From positions 30,438 to 94,437 of the forward strand of contig JAKOSN010000085.1 of NCBI GenBank assembly GCA_029777335.1: a stretch of DNA of 64,000 bases, read 5' to 3'. Shown piece after piece: positions 7,764 through 16,200 of this stretch. This stretch comes from Planctomycetota bacterium (GTDB lineage: Bacteria; Planctomycetota; Planctomycetia; Gemmatales; Gemmataceae). Position numbers and translations under genes: made by a program. Under the pieces are notes generated by a model. That model ran no database searches and was not told the origin of the DNA. It was given only the letters and a program-made list of their open reading frames with translations. The number at the start of each line of letters is the position of its first letter. Position 1 is the first letter of the stretch.

Positions 7764-9644
7764 ATGGCGATTACCTATCTTTGCCCCGGATGTCAGAAAC
7801 CAGTGACGATCGCGGAGGATCTGCTGCAACAAACAGTGCGGTGCGAGGGGTGTGCGACTGTTTTTCATCTGCCTGGCACAAGTGATCTTCCCATGGCGAG
7901 GGCGGTCGATCCTTCTCCGACCCCGCCGAGCAGAATCCTTGTTCCGGCGGCTCCCCTGAATTGGCGCCTTGGCGATGCTTCGCGGGAAACGATGCTGGTA
8001 ACAGCTTCCCTTTTCTGGTTGCTCCTCCTGCTTCTCTTTCGATCGTTAACTACATCCTCATTCACGCTGGTCATCACGGGGCTTTTCATTCTGGCGAACA
8101 TGGTGATCTCAGTTCGGGAGTTGTTTCACAGACGGCGTGTCCTGGCGGTTCTGAACCTGGCCCAGGTGGGATTGTTCACCGTTCTCAGTTACCAGATATA
8201 TCGTGCCCTCGGGGCGCAACACTATCGCATTGAAGGGAAGGATCTCGGGGGGATCGACTGGTTCGTGTATACCTTTGCGCATGTTATCCACGCGACCGAT
8301 GTGCTGGATTTTCTTGAGACCTATCACATCAACTTGCAGAGAATCCACCATGCCAGCCTTCTCACGCGCCTGGTTCTGGTCGCTCTGCATCTTTGTGTCG
8401 CTCTCTTTCTGGCTGGATTGTTGCTCCGTTTCTGGAACAGCATCTGGGGGTTTTTGAGCCGTATCGATCTGGACACCCTGGCCTTGTTCAAGGTGTTCGA
8501 TTACGCCGAGAGTCTCGGAACCCTCTTTGTGGGAGTGATTCTCCTGAGTCTGGGTTGGATCATCTTTGTTAGCATGTCCCTGGAAAAGAAACACTGGTGG
8601 GAAATACTACTCTGCTTGCTCCCGCTGGTCTTCTGGGGCTTGCTCGCTCTGAATCGTCTGTTCCGCAAGTTTTCTTTCTGGATCGACCGGGAAATGGAAA
8701 CGCTCGCGGGGCGGAAACTCCTGTCCAATCCCGTGCCAGTCCTCTTCGCAGGGTTGCTGCTGTTCTACATCCCCTTCGCGCTCTTCCTCGGCTGGCGCGC
8801 GGTCGATTGGACCTTTCTCTGGCCGCTGGAGAATGCTCTGCGGACTGCGGATATTTGCGACACTTTTGAAATCTTTGATTGGAAAATCCATGAGGTGCCT
8901 GACGGGTGGACGGCGGGGACACTGGCGCTGGGCTTTCGCTTCCTCTGTGGCTCTCTTTTCGCCGAGTTGCTCATGCTGGCTCGGTTGCGCTGGGATCGCT
9001 GGATGACCATCGAGGACTACGCTTCTCTGTTGAGCCACCCGGCCCACACGGTGCGCCAGCAGGCTCTGGAGCGCCTGAAAAAAGAGGAATGCAAGGAATC
9101 GTCCGCCGCGGTCCTTCTGGAGCTGTTGCACGAGGAGAACGAGGAAATTGCTGCTGTCGTTCGGAAGATGGTGCCGCGCTTGGGCCCTGCCGCTGTCCCC
9201 GTTCTGGTCCAGAGTTTGGTGAAGGGATCGCGCGAACAGCGCGAGGTCGCCGCCGAGGCGCTGTGCAACCTTGGCACCCATGCCGCGCATGGGTTGCCTG
9301 CCCTCCTGGCGGCTCTCGGGGACGAGAGTGAGCAATCCCGGCGCGGGGTGCCCACCGAGGTTGTCAAGGTTCTGGGGCGAATTGGGGCGGCGGGGCTCCC
9401 GGGGTTGGTTCGCGCCGTCGCACATCGCTACCCCGAAACCAGCGGCCTGGCTCTGGCCACCCTCGACCGGCTCTCCTTGAGCAACTGGGAGAATGATCCC
9501 GCCAGGGGAGAGGTGCTCGCGGCCCTGCACCAACTGGCCCAGGAGCCGAACGATGCGGTTGCGCTCGCGGCGCGGAACGTTCTCACGCGCATTCAACAAC
9601 GCTCTCAGGGGCGAGGTGGAGAGGAGCAGCACCAGCCCAGCTGA
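7764..9644 (+). CDS. Zinc-ribbon, polytopic membrane, HEAT-repeat protein (paralogue)
   Basis: The start is ATG 7764 with GGAAGG upstream; the frame opens at a TTG at 7719 without a binding site. The 626-residue product starts with a CPxC-type zinc ribbon (C7xxC10, C27xxC30), then hydrophobic segments at about 77-92, 97-113, 126-146, 200-222, 252-270, 279-297, 326-342 and 384-406, then HEAT-like repeats from about 415 to the end. The paired motif seen in the divergent neighbour recurs as HATDVLDFLETYHI (176-189) and LRTADICDTFEIFD (359-372). Sequence around QHYRIEG matches QHYEVDG in the neighbour. It probably shares a 189-base bidirectional promoter region with that gene. Role unknown. Confidence 0.8.
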   Translation: MAITYLCPGCQKPVTIAEDLLQQTVRCEGCATVFHLPGTSDLPMARAVDPSPTPPSRILVPAAPLNWRLGDASRETMLVTASLFWLLLLLLFRSLTTSSFTLVITGLFILANMVISVRELFHRRRVLAVLNLAQVGLFTVLSYQIYRALGAQHYRIEGKDLGGIDWFVYTFAHVIHATDVLDFLETYHINLQRIHHASLLTRLVLVALHLCVALFLAGLLLRFWNSIWGFLSRIDLDTLALFKVFDYAESLGTLFVGVILLSLGWIIFVSMSLEKKHWWEILLCLLPLVFWGLLALNRLFRKFSFWIDREMETLAGRKLLSNPVPVLFAGLLLFYIPFALFLGWRAVDWTFLWPLENALRTADICDTFEIFDWKIHEVPDGWTAGTLALGFRFLCGSLFAELLMLARLRWDRWMTIEDYASLLSHPAHTVRQQALERLKKEECKESSAAVLLELLHEENEEIAAVVRKMVPRLGPAAVPVLVQSLVKGSREQREVAAEALCNLGTHAAHGLPALLAALGDESEQSRRGVPTEVVKVLGRIGAAGLPGLVRAVAHRYPETSGLALATLDRLSLSNWENDPARGEVLAALHQLAQEPNDAVALAARNVLTRIQQRSQGRGGEEQHQPS

Positions 9645-9783
9645 GAGGGTTGGAGGCTGTGGGATCTTCCTGCGGCACCGGCGTCTCGCAAAAGTTCGCG
9701 GATGACTCCTTTACACAAGGAGAGCGAGACAGAATCCGTCCTCACGATGACCTGGGAACGGCGGGCGCAAATGAGTCCCTGGG

Positions 9784-10083
9784 TTACGCGGTGGGGCGCG
9801 CCGCCAGGATTTTTTCCATTTCGGTGGAATTGAAAGTGCGCATCGTTTCCCCCTTCACAAATCCCAGGCCGTCCAGGTGGAGGACCATGGCAGTGGCGGT
9901 TTCATCATCGGGAGCCTCGAAGATCAGCAGGCCGTCGATGCTGCCCAGCGTCCAGTAAGTCTGCAACACCTTCACGCCCATCTTCTTCGCCGCCGTTTTG
10001 ATCGCGGCAGCTCGTTTGCATGTGTCCTGGATATTCTGGATCCCTTTTTCCGTGAACTTGATCATGCGCACGTAGGTCGCCAT
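9784..10083 (-). CDS. GYD domain-containing protein
   Basis: A 99-residue soluble protein that starts MATYVRMIKFTEKGIQNI and contains the ferredoxin-like GYD fold pattern, including TYWTLGSIDGLLIFEAPDDE. GYD proteins are small stress-associated or uncharacterised homo-oligomeric proteins, with no agreed reaction. The ATG at 10083 is preferred over an upstream start because AGGAGAG lies 6 bases before it. The gene converges on the preceding HEAT gene, with a 139-base spacer in which I see nothing notable. Confidence 0.85.
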   Translation of the reverse strand: MATYVRMIKFTEKGIQNIQDTCKRAAAIKTAAKKMGVKVLQTYWTLGSIDGLLIFEAPDDETATAMVLHLDGLGFVKGETMRTFNSTEMEKILAARPTA

Positions 10084-10294
10084 GGGAACTCTCCTGGTTC
10101 TAAGAGTGGATACGGGCTTAATTATCGGACCGTTGCGTCGGGAGTCAAGAAGCGCAAAGGCGGGAGCCGCAACCCGCAAGAACCGATCGGGAGATCGGCG
10201 TCTTGTTGATTGCGGCTCTGCAAGGGGTCAACGGTCCGTCAGGAGAGACGGTCCCAGTCAAACACACCTGAAAAGGAGGGGCAGAAGGAGTGGC

Positions 10295-10852
10295 TCAGTT
10301 CTCGTACCAGTAAGCGGGAACCGCGGTACTGGGCGTCGATCCATAGTACTGATATCCGGCCTGGCGAATGGGAGCAGCCGGCGTGGTCAGCGGGGTCGAG
10401 GTGGTCGCCCGGGCACAGGGAAGGTCGCCCAGATCGAGGTCGCCATCGCAGATCGGGCTGTCGCACAGGGGAATTTCACAGCACGGCGAGCAGCAGGGCG
10501 GCGGGCAGCACGGCAGCGGGCAGCACGGCGAGCAACAGGGCGGCGGGCAGCAACGAATCGGGTTCGGTCCAAGAGGCATCCATCCGAGCGGCGGGCAGCA
10601 CGGCGAACAGCAGGGCGAGCAGCACGGCGAACAACAAGGGGTGCAGCACGGGGTGCAACAGGGAGTGCAGCACGGGGTGCAGCACGGGCCGGGGCTGGTT
10701 TCCAGCAGTCCGCACCCAAGGCGCATTCCGCCGCACTGGAAGCCGATGTTGATTCCGGCGTTGAAGTTGAACGAACACCAGGCGCTGGCTTGCTGCTCAA
10801 CCGCCGCCAGCAGGGCCACGGCGGCCACACACGCGAGCGTGAAACGTTTCAT
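10295..10852 (-). CDS. Secreted Cys/Pro-rich protein with CC-x-P repeats
   Basis: A 185-residue protein. The signal peptide (1-24, ending ..QQASA) would leave a mature chain beginning WCSFNFNAGIN. Residues 57-86 are an almost perfect CC-[TS]-P four-residue repeat, and 101-125 contain six further CC pairs; about 14 Cys-Cys pairs occur in all. The tail is Tyr-rich and ends PAYWYEN. AGGAGAG precedes ATG 10852. The neighbouring gene at 11280-11672 shares the same mature N-terminus at the same residue numbers and a matching C-terminal tag, so this is a two-member family. Planctomycete envelopes are known to be rich in cysteine and proline, so a cross-linked surface protein is a reasonable inference, but no known domain is recognised. 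Confidence 0.8.
   Translation of the reverse strand: MKRFTLACVAAVALLAAVEQQASAWCSFNFNAGINIGFQCGGMRLGCGLLETSPGPCCTPCCTPCCTPCCTPCCSPCCSPCCSPCCPPLGWMPLGPNPIRCCPPPCCSPCCPLPCCPPPCCSPCCEIPLCDSPICDGDLDLGDLPCARATTSTPLTTPAAPIRQAGYQYYGSTPSTAVPAYWYEN
10478..10684 (-). repeat. 12-base tandem repeats encoding CC-x-P units
   Basis: Within the secreted Cys/Pro-rich gene, 12-base units encoding CC-[TS]-P are repeated in tandem over 10595-10684, with a less regular second block at 10478-10552. The blocks flank a non-repetitive stretch (PLGWMPLGPNPIR). Such a tract is prone to copy-number change between strains. Confidence 0.75.
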
Positions 10853-11279
10853 GAAAACTCTCCTCTGAATCTCCGGAATAAGCCTGGGTGATCTCTCCTG
10901 GAGATACCCATAACCAGGACACTTAACTTTTACCGATGAGAAGGAAAAATGGTTGGGCAAAGAGCTCTGAACAGAGAAAAGAGTCGCAATGTGCCATGGA
11001 TTCCGCTGTCTTTTCGCCGGATTTGCTTTTTCGCGCCAGATTGATTCAATTTGTATCTCATTCGCATTCTTTCCGCATGGCATCTCCGTTTTGATGAGAA
11101 CAAAAAAGAAAAAATGCAAACAAAACGAATGTGAAAAGACTGGACAGGAGCACAAATAGTCGCTTTAGTTCCTGTTTTTTTACCAACCGTTGAAAACAAA
11201 AAAACAGGCGTGATCCTCCCTTGCTGCATGCAAGAGAAGAGCACGCCTGTTTGAGTGGACCACGGACGCGCGCTACGGA
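10853..11279. other. AT-rich intergenic region
   Basis: 427 bases between the two paralogous secreted-protein genes. It is visibly richer in A and T than its surroundings, especially 11080-11210, and carries the leader of the 10852 gene (minus strand) and the terminator of the 11672 gene. I found no convincing promoter hexamer pair and no open frame that resembles a gene. Confidence 0.6.
11196..11252 (-). terminator. Rho-independent terminator of the 11280-11672 gene
   Basis: Arms AAACAGGCGTG (11202-11212) and CACGCCTGTTT (11242-11252) form a perfect 11-bp stem, with an inner TGCATGCA palindrome in the loop. Read on the minus strand the stem is followed by a run of T residues (complement of 11196-11204). 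It sits 27 bases after the stop of the secreted-protein gene, separating it from the downstream paralogue. Confidence 0.8.
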
Positions 11280-11672
11280 TTAACGATCATACCAGTAGCT
11301 GGGGGCGTTGTAGCCGTAGTTGCCATAGCCGTAGTTGGCCTGGTTGGACCAGTAGTAGTAGCCGACCTGCTGAGTGCTGCTCTGGGTGGGCAGCGCTGAG
11401 GTCTTGGGGGCGGGCTGCATTGGAGGAACCGAGGGCATCTCCTGCGGCGCCGGCAGCGCGGGACCCGTTTCACACCCAGAGATGCAGCACGGGTTGCAGC
11501 TCGGGAACGGCTGGGTTTCCAGGAACCCGTTGTGGCCAATTCGGCAACCACCGGACTGGAAGCTCAGGTTGATCCCCGCATTGAAATTGAAGCTGCACCA
11601 GGCGTTCGCCTTCTGCTCGCTCAATCCCAGCCCGGCCAGCGCCAGCGCTGCCACCATCACGATTCGCTTCAT
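11280..11672 (-). CDS. Small secreted protein, paralogue of the CC-x-P protein
   Basis: A 130-residue protein with a signal peptide (1-24, ending ..KANA) and a predicted mature N-terminus WCSFNFNAGIN, identical over residues 24-35 to the neighbour at 10295-10852. A shared LET motif follows near residue 51, then NPCCISGC, a Pro-rich linker (about 71-92) and a Tyr/Asn-rich tail ending APSYWYDR. It lacks the long CC-x-P tract. ATG 11672 follows AGGAGAG; a GTG one codon earlier is possible. An intrinsic terminator follows the gene. No known domain is recognised; an envelope or surface role is inferred from composition. Confidence 0.8.
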   Translation of the reverse strand: MKRIVMVAALALAGLGLSEQKANAWCSFNFNAGINLSFQSGGCRIGHNGFLETQPFPSCNPCCISGCETGPALPAPQEMPSVPPMQPAPKTSALPTQSSTQQVGYYYWSNQANYGYGNYGYNAPSYWYDR

Positions 11673-12146
11673 CACTACTCTCCTTTGAAACCGTTGACCT
11701 TCTCCAGAAATCTCCCCTCGAGATCTCGGGAGTCAGACATGTAACTATTGCCGCTCAGCGACCGGGAGGGCTGGGAAAAATGATCCGATCGGGAGATCTG
11801 GAGAGGTGGCAAGGTGTTTTCTGTCCTATCTTCGCGCGGGGTGGAGAAAAACGCGAAAACGATTCAACGCACACGTGAAGGGTAATTCGTGCTCCAGGTG
11901 TCTTCGCTACGATGGCAGCATCGGAGAAGAAAAAGTAGCAAGAAAGGGGAAATTTCTCTTGAAGCGTCTCGGCGCGGTCGTTCCATGCCGCTCACTCGCT
12001 TGCCCTGGCATGATCGCTGCGAGCTTTTCTTTTTGCCGGATCGCTGCAGTTTTCCTGCGGGAAGCGACCGTCGCCTTTCGCTCGCGCCCCGGTGCGCGGA
12101 GCGAAAGGCGACGTGGCCCTATCGCGTGAAGTGGAGTTCCCGCGGC
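11673..12146. other. Intergenic region without a recognisable gene
   Basis: 474 bases that hold the minus-strand leader of the 11672 gene, including a GAGATCTC palindrome near 11720-11730, and the long hairpin at 12070-12112. One plus-strand open frame (11806-12129) has no family resemblance or binding site and is treated as chance. Confidence 0.5.
12070..12112. terminator. Long perfect hairpin downstream of the MBL-fold gene
   Basis: Arms GTCGCCTTTCGCT (12070-12082) and AGCGAAAGGCGAC (12100-12112) give a perfect 13-bp stem around a 17-base GC-rich loop. It lies 34 bases past the stop of the minus-strand MBL-fold gene. There is no T run on either side, so it is a strong-hairpin-only terminator or an RNA 3'-end stabiliser. 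Confidence 0.6.
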
Positions 12147-12956
12147 TTATTTCGATTTCTCTTCGTAGTTGAGCACCGCGATGATGGGATTGGCCGGCAC
12201 GGCAGCCTCGCTATCGACCACCAGTTCGTTGGTCTTGTACTGCTTGACCGTTCCTTCCTTCTGTTCTTCGAGGAATTCTTCCGGCCCGAGTAGATCCTCG
12301 TAGACCTTGGTCCCGTAGTGCATGGGGATGATGTAGCGTCGCGGTTTCAACTGGGCGACCACGGTTTTGGCCTCGCTGCCGTTGAGGGTGTAAATGCCCC
12401 CCACCGGGATGAGCAACACATCGACCTTGCCAATCTTCTTGATCTGGGCCTCGCTCAAGGTATGTCCCAGATCGCCAAGGTGCGCAATGCGCAGGCCATC
12501 GACTTCGAGGATGAAGACGGTGTTCTTGCCGCGGCGGAGGCCCTGCATGTCGTCGTGATAGGTGCCGACCGCTTCCACGTGGACGTCGCCGACCTTGACA
12601 TCGACCTCGTTGAAAGCGTCGTCGTCGCGATTGCCCAGGGGGCCCTTCTTGTTCTTCAGGCCAAAGACGACCTTCACCTTGCCGGGCTTGAGGAAATCGG
12701 TGACACCGTCGACCGCGGTCAAGCCGCCGTTTTGCCCCATGTGGTCGTTGTGGAAATGACTGATCAGCACCAGATCCGCCTTGATCTGCTTGCGTCCGTA
12801 AGCTTCGAGGATGTGCGGATCGATGACCACGCGGGTACCGCCGCTGGAGCGGATCTCGAAGAACGATTGGCCATGCCAGCGGATCGAGACATTTTTGGCT
12901 GGGGCCGCGGGGGTCAGCAGCGTCGCAACCAGGAGAGCAAGCAGGGAACGGAACAT
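12147..12956 (-). CDS. Metallo-beta-lactamase-fold hydrolase, secreted
   Basis: A 269-residue protein with a signal peptide (about 1-20, ending APA) and the metal-binding motif HFHNDH at residues 67-72, further ligand-bearing segments (GTYHD, HLGDLGH) and the late histidine in MHYGTKVY. This is the pattern of the UPF0173/L-ascorbate-6-phosphate-lactonase-like branch of MBL-fold enzymes, hydrolases with two metal ions; the substrate is unknown. ATG 12956 has GGAGGA 8-9 bases upstream and directly precedes the signal peptide, so the longer open frame to 13169 is leader. That leader overlaps a promoter/terminator unit (13048-13215). Confidence 0.85.
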   Translation of the reverse strand: MFRSLLALLVATLLTPAAPAKNVSIRWHGQSFFEIRSSGGTRVVIDPHILEAYGRKQIKADLVLISHFHNDHMGQNGGLTAVDGVTDFLKPGKVKVVFGLKNKKGPLGNRDDDAFNEVDVKVGDVHVEAVGTYHDDMQGLRRGKNTVFILEVDGLRIAHLGDLGHTLSEAQIKKIGKVDVLLIPVGGIYTLNGSEAKTVVAQLKPRRYIIPMHYGTKVYEDLLGPEEFLEEQKEGTVKQYKTNELVVDSEAAVPANPIIAVLNYEEKSK

Positions 12957-13041
12957 GTCGAGAAGTCCTCCACTCAGGGGATGATTCATCCCTGAATCAT
13001 AGCGAGGATCGGAGGGCAAGAGCAAGGCGGAGGGGGGAAAG

Positions 13042-13092
13042 AAAAAAGGCGAAGGAGGATCCCCTGGTAGCTCCTTGCTACCCTCCTTCGCC
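13042..13092 (-). terminator. Intrinsic terminator of the candidate RNA
   Basis: An 11-bp perfect stem (13048-13058 paired with 13082-13092) encloses an inner 6-bp stem and is followed on the minus strand by TTTTTTC. No protein gene ends here on that strand, which is why a non-coding transcript or an attenuator is proposed. Confidence 0.7.
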
Positions 13093-13181
13093 CGATGAAC
13101 AACGCCCCTCCCCAAAGGCGTTTGTTCCGCAGGAAAATAACCGTGGCTGGGTGACGAACTGATTCGCACTTCGCCCCGGTC
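13048..13181 (-). ncRNA. Candidate ~135-140 nt RNA or leader upstream of the MBL-fold gene
   Basis: On the minus strand a near-consensus promoter (13188-13215) is followed by a hairpin with arms GGAACAAACGCC and GGCGTTGTTC (about 13097-13129, one bulge), and then by an intrinsic terminator: stem GGCGAAGGAGG/CCTCCTTCGCC (13082-13092 with 13048-13058), an inner stem GGTAGC/GCTACC, and a run of six T (complement of 13042-13047). The predicted transcript ends about 85 bases before the MBL-fold start codon. It could be a free small RNA or a leader whose terminator controls the downstream gene. I do not recognise it as 6S, tmRNA or a known riboswitch. Confidence 0.55.
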
Positions 13182-13187
13182 ACTGCA

Positions 13188-13215
13188 ACTATAGATCGCG
13201 TCGGAAGGTTGTCAA
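13188..13215 (-). promoter_or_regulatory. Near-consensus sigma-70 promoter on the minus strand
   Basis: A perfect TTGACA -35 box (complement of 13210-13215) and TATAGT -10 box (complement of 13188-13193) are spaced by 16 bases. The expected start is near 13181. It points toward the candidate RNA and the MBL-fold gene and is the best promoter match I noticed in the window. Confidence 0.65.
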
Positions 13216-13275
13216 ACTCGTCGGGATCAGCAAAATAGGAAATAATCCGAGGGGTCTCCAGGCTGGGAGTGCAGC

Positions 13276-16200
13276 GTGCTCGACCTTCAACTCGAACAGC
13301 AACGCAACGGGCAATTACTCCCCGACGTCTACGACGAAGTGCTGCAATTGAAGCGGCGCTACGGGCTGCACGGCGTCCTGGCTCAGCTGCGCGACAGCCT
13401 GGCGATTCGACGCGACAGCGAGCGCGAACAGATTCACGATCTGATCAAGCGCTATCGTGCGGCTCCCCCCGAACAGCAACGGCGCGCGCCCGCACTGCTC
13501 AACAGTCTGGCGCAGCTCGAATTGCTCATCGGCGAATACGAGGCGGCCCAGCACGATTTTGATGAGGTCGCCTCCCTGGTCAATGAACATCAGGAGCGCG
13601 CCGAGGCCCACCACAACACCTACCTGGCGCTGCTCGAACAACGTGCTTTTGCCGAGGCCTTTGCCGCGTTGCTGCGTGCCTGTGCTCTCAGCTCACATCT
13701 GTACGAGCCCTTCCCCTTTGCACGGTATGAACCCCAGGCGATTCTGGGGGCTGGCGGCTTTGGAGTGACCTTTCGCTGCCTGGAGAAAGGCACGGGCGAA
13801 GGGGTGATCGTCAAAACCCTGCGTGACGATTGTCTTGATCGCGAGGCGCGGCAATGCTTTCGCGATCTGGCGCAACTCCGTGATCTGGATATGCCCGTTC
13901 TCGTCCAGGTGAACGACGCCACCTTTGTCGATCCCGAAGGGAAACGGCCCTACCTGGTGCTTGAACCGATCGAAGGTACGCCGTTGGCAGAGTACATTCA
14001 GCAGAATGGGCCGCTGGCGCCCCGCGAGGCGCTGGCCATCCTGTGGCCGCTGGCGCGCACCTTGCAGGCGGTCCATGCGCGCTCGGTGTTGCACCGTAGC
14101 CTGCGCCCTGCCAGTGTGCTGGTGCGGCCTGTGGCGGTGGAAGAAAATTCGCCCGCGTCCCTCCTCTTTGAGGTGAAGTTGCTCGATGTGGGGTTGTCGC
14201 TGAAGCGGGCGCATCTGCACGCTGCGGCCAGTCATCCGGCTGCCTGTGCCCAGACCTCCCTGGGTCGGAGTGTGGCGCGCACGGTGGGATATGCTCCCCC
14301 TGAACTGGTGAGCAAACCCAAGGGGATGCTCTGGGTGGGGCCGCATTCGGACATCTACGCCTTTGGACGGCTGGCGTGGTTTGTGCTCACGGGGCGCTCT
14401 GATCCCGCGCAGGCCGCGCCGGAGCGACTCGCCGCCATCCCCGCCGAGTGGCGTCAACTCCTCGATGCGTGTACCGCCTGGACAATCTCGGCGCGGCCGC
14501 CCAGTTTCAACGTGGTCCTCCCCCGATTGGCCAGCATCGATCCGGGAGAGAAGCTGATCGATGTCATCGAGGCCCAGTTGCAACGGCAGTTGCTGACGGA
14601 TTGTGCGCGCGCGGTCAAGCAGAATCCGCGTTCGGTAGCGGCTTATCTGCGGCGCGCCCAGGCGCATGGACAGGTGAACGATTTTTCCGCCGCCCTGGCC
14701 GACTATGGCGAGGCGCTGGCGCTCCAGCCTCAGGATTCCCTGATCTACCGCCGACGGGCCCAACTTGCTTTTCGCCAGGGCAATTTGGAGAGCGCGCTGG
14801 CAGATCTGTCCCGCGCCATTGAACTCGAACCGCTCCAAGTGGAGAACTACATCCAGCGCGGGCAACTCCATCTCCGTCGTCTGGATTACGAATCGGCCAT
14901 CGCCGATTTTACCCAGGTGCTGCGCCAGGACCCGCGCGAGACAAATGCCTATTTCCAGCGAGGAAACGCTCACTTTTTCAAGGGGGATTACGACGCCGCA
15001 ATCAATGACTACACGGCGACACTTCGGCTCGACGCGCGCCATGCCTGGGCGTATGGGAATCGGGGGAAGGCGTACGCCATGAAGGGGGATCACTCCCGGG
15101 CGATTCTGGATTTTAACCATCTCCTTCAACTGGATCCCGAGAATGTCCGCGGCTACACCGATCGCGCGGCGTCGCATCTTGCCTTGAAACAGTACCCCGC
15201 GGCCATCGCGGATTTCACAGAAACCCTGCAGCGCGAACGGAGCATCTTTCTCTACTGCGAACGCGGGCTCGCCTATTCAGCAAGCGGCAACCACCAGGCG
15301 GCCATCGAGGATTTCAATCGCGCCTTACAGATTGACCCCAACGATGCCCGCACGCTGATGCTGCGTGGCACCAGTCGGGCCGATGTGGGAGAACTCCCCG
15401 GGGCGCTGGCGGACCTGGGGAAGGCGCTGGAACTGAAACCGGACCTGGCGTCGGCCTATTATCAACGCGGCAATGTCCACGCGCAGGGAGGAAATCACTC
15501 CGCGGCGCTGGCCGATTACAACAAGGCGCTGGAACTCGCTCCCGGGTTCAGCCCGGTTTACTACATGCGCGGCAACGCCCAGGCCGCCCTGGGGAATTTC
15601 GCCGCGGCGCTGGCGGATTACACCCACGCCCTGGATTCGGACCCCGAAGATGTGGCGGTCTACAACAACCGGGGTAACACCTACTGTGCCCTGGGGCGCT
15701 ACGACGATGCTCTGGCGGATTTCAACCAGGCGTTACGGCGTTTTCCGGCCGATCTGGTCGCCCTCTTTAACCGGGCCAACGTGCTGCATCGCCTGGGGCA
15801 GAACGAGCAGGCGCTGGCGGACTACAACGAGGTGCTACGACTCCAATCCACGCATGCGCGTGCCCTGAATCATCGTGGGAACGTGTACCTGGAGCTGGGC
15901 AACCCCGACCTCGCCCTGGCCGACTTTACCCGGGCCGTGGAGGTTGATCCAAACTATGTGCGAGCCTGGATCAATCGAGGAAATCTCCATGCGGATCGTG
16001 GAGCCAGCGAGCAAGCAGTGGCCGACTACACCCGGGCCTTGGAGTTGGACCCACGTGCGGTGATCGCCCTCTACAATCGTGGTGATATCCATGCGGCGCT
16101 GGGGCGAATCAACGAGGCGCTGGCTGACCTGACCCAGGTGTTGGAGATCGAACCCCACCACGCGGGGGCGCTCAACAATCGCGGGGCGATGCAGCATCGT

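Noticed and set aside
10478..10684. CRISPR-like short tandem repeats
   Set aside because: Units are 12 bases, contiguous without spacers and in frame with Cys/Pro codons.
10082..10891. Plus-strand frames rich in Arg/Ala or Gln/His opposite the CC-x-P gene
   Set aside because: They are antisense translations of the 12-base repeats; the minus frame has a signal peptide, a good binding site and a paralogue.
11144..11181. Plus-strand stem ACAGGA/TCCTGT followed by a T run
   Set aside because: Only a 6-bp stem and no plus-strand gene upstream, so a terminator is not supported.
11806..12129. Possible 107-codon gene in the intergenic region
   Set aside because: No ribosome binding site, no motif, and overlaps the hairpin at 12070-12112.
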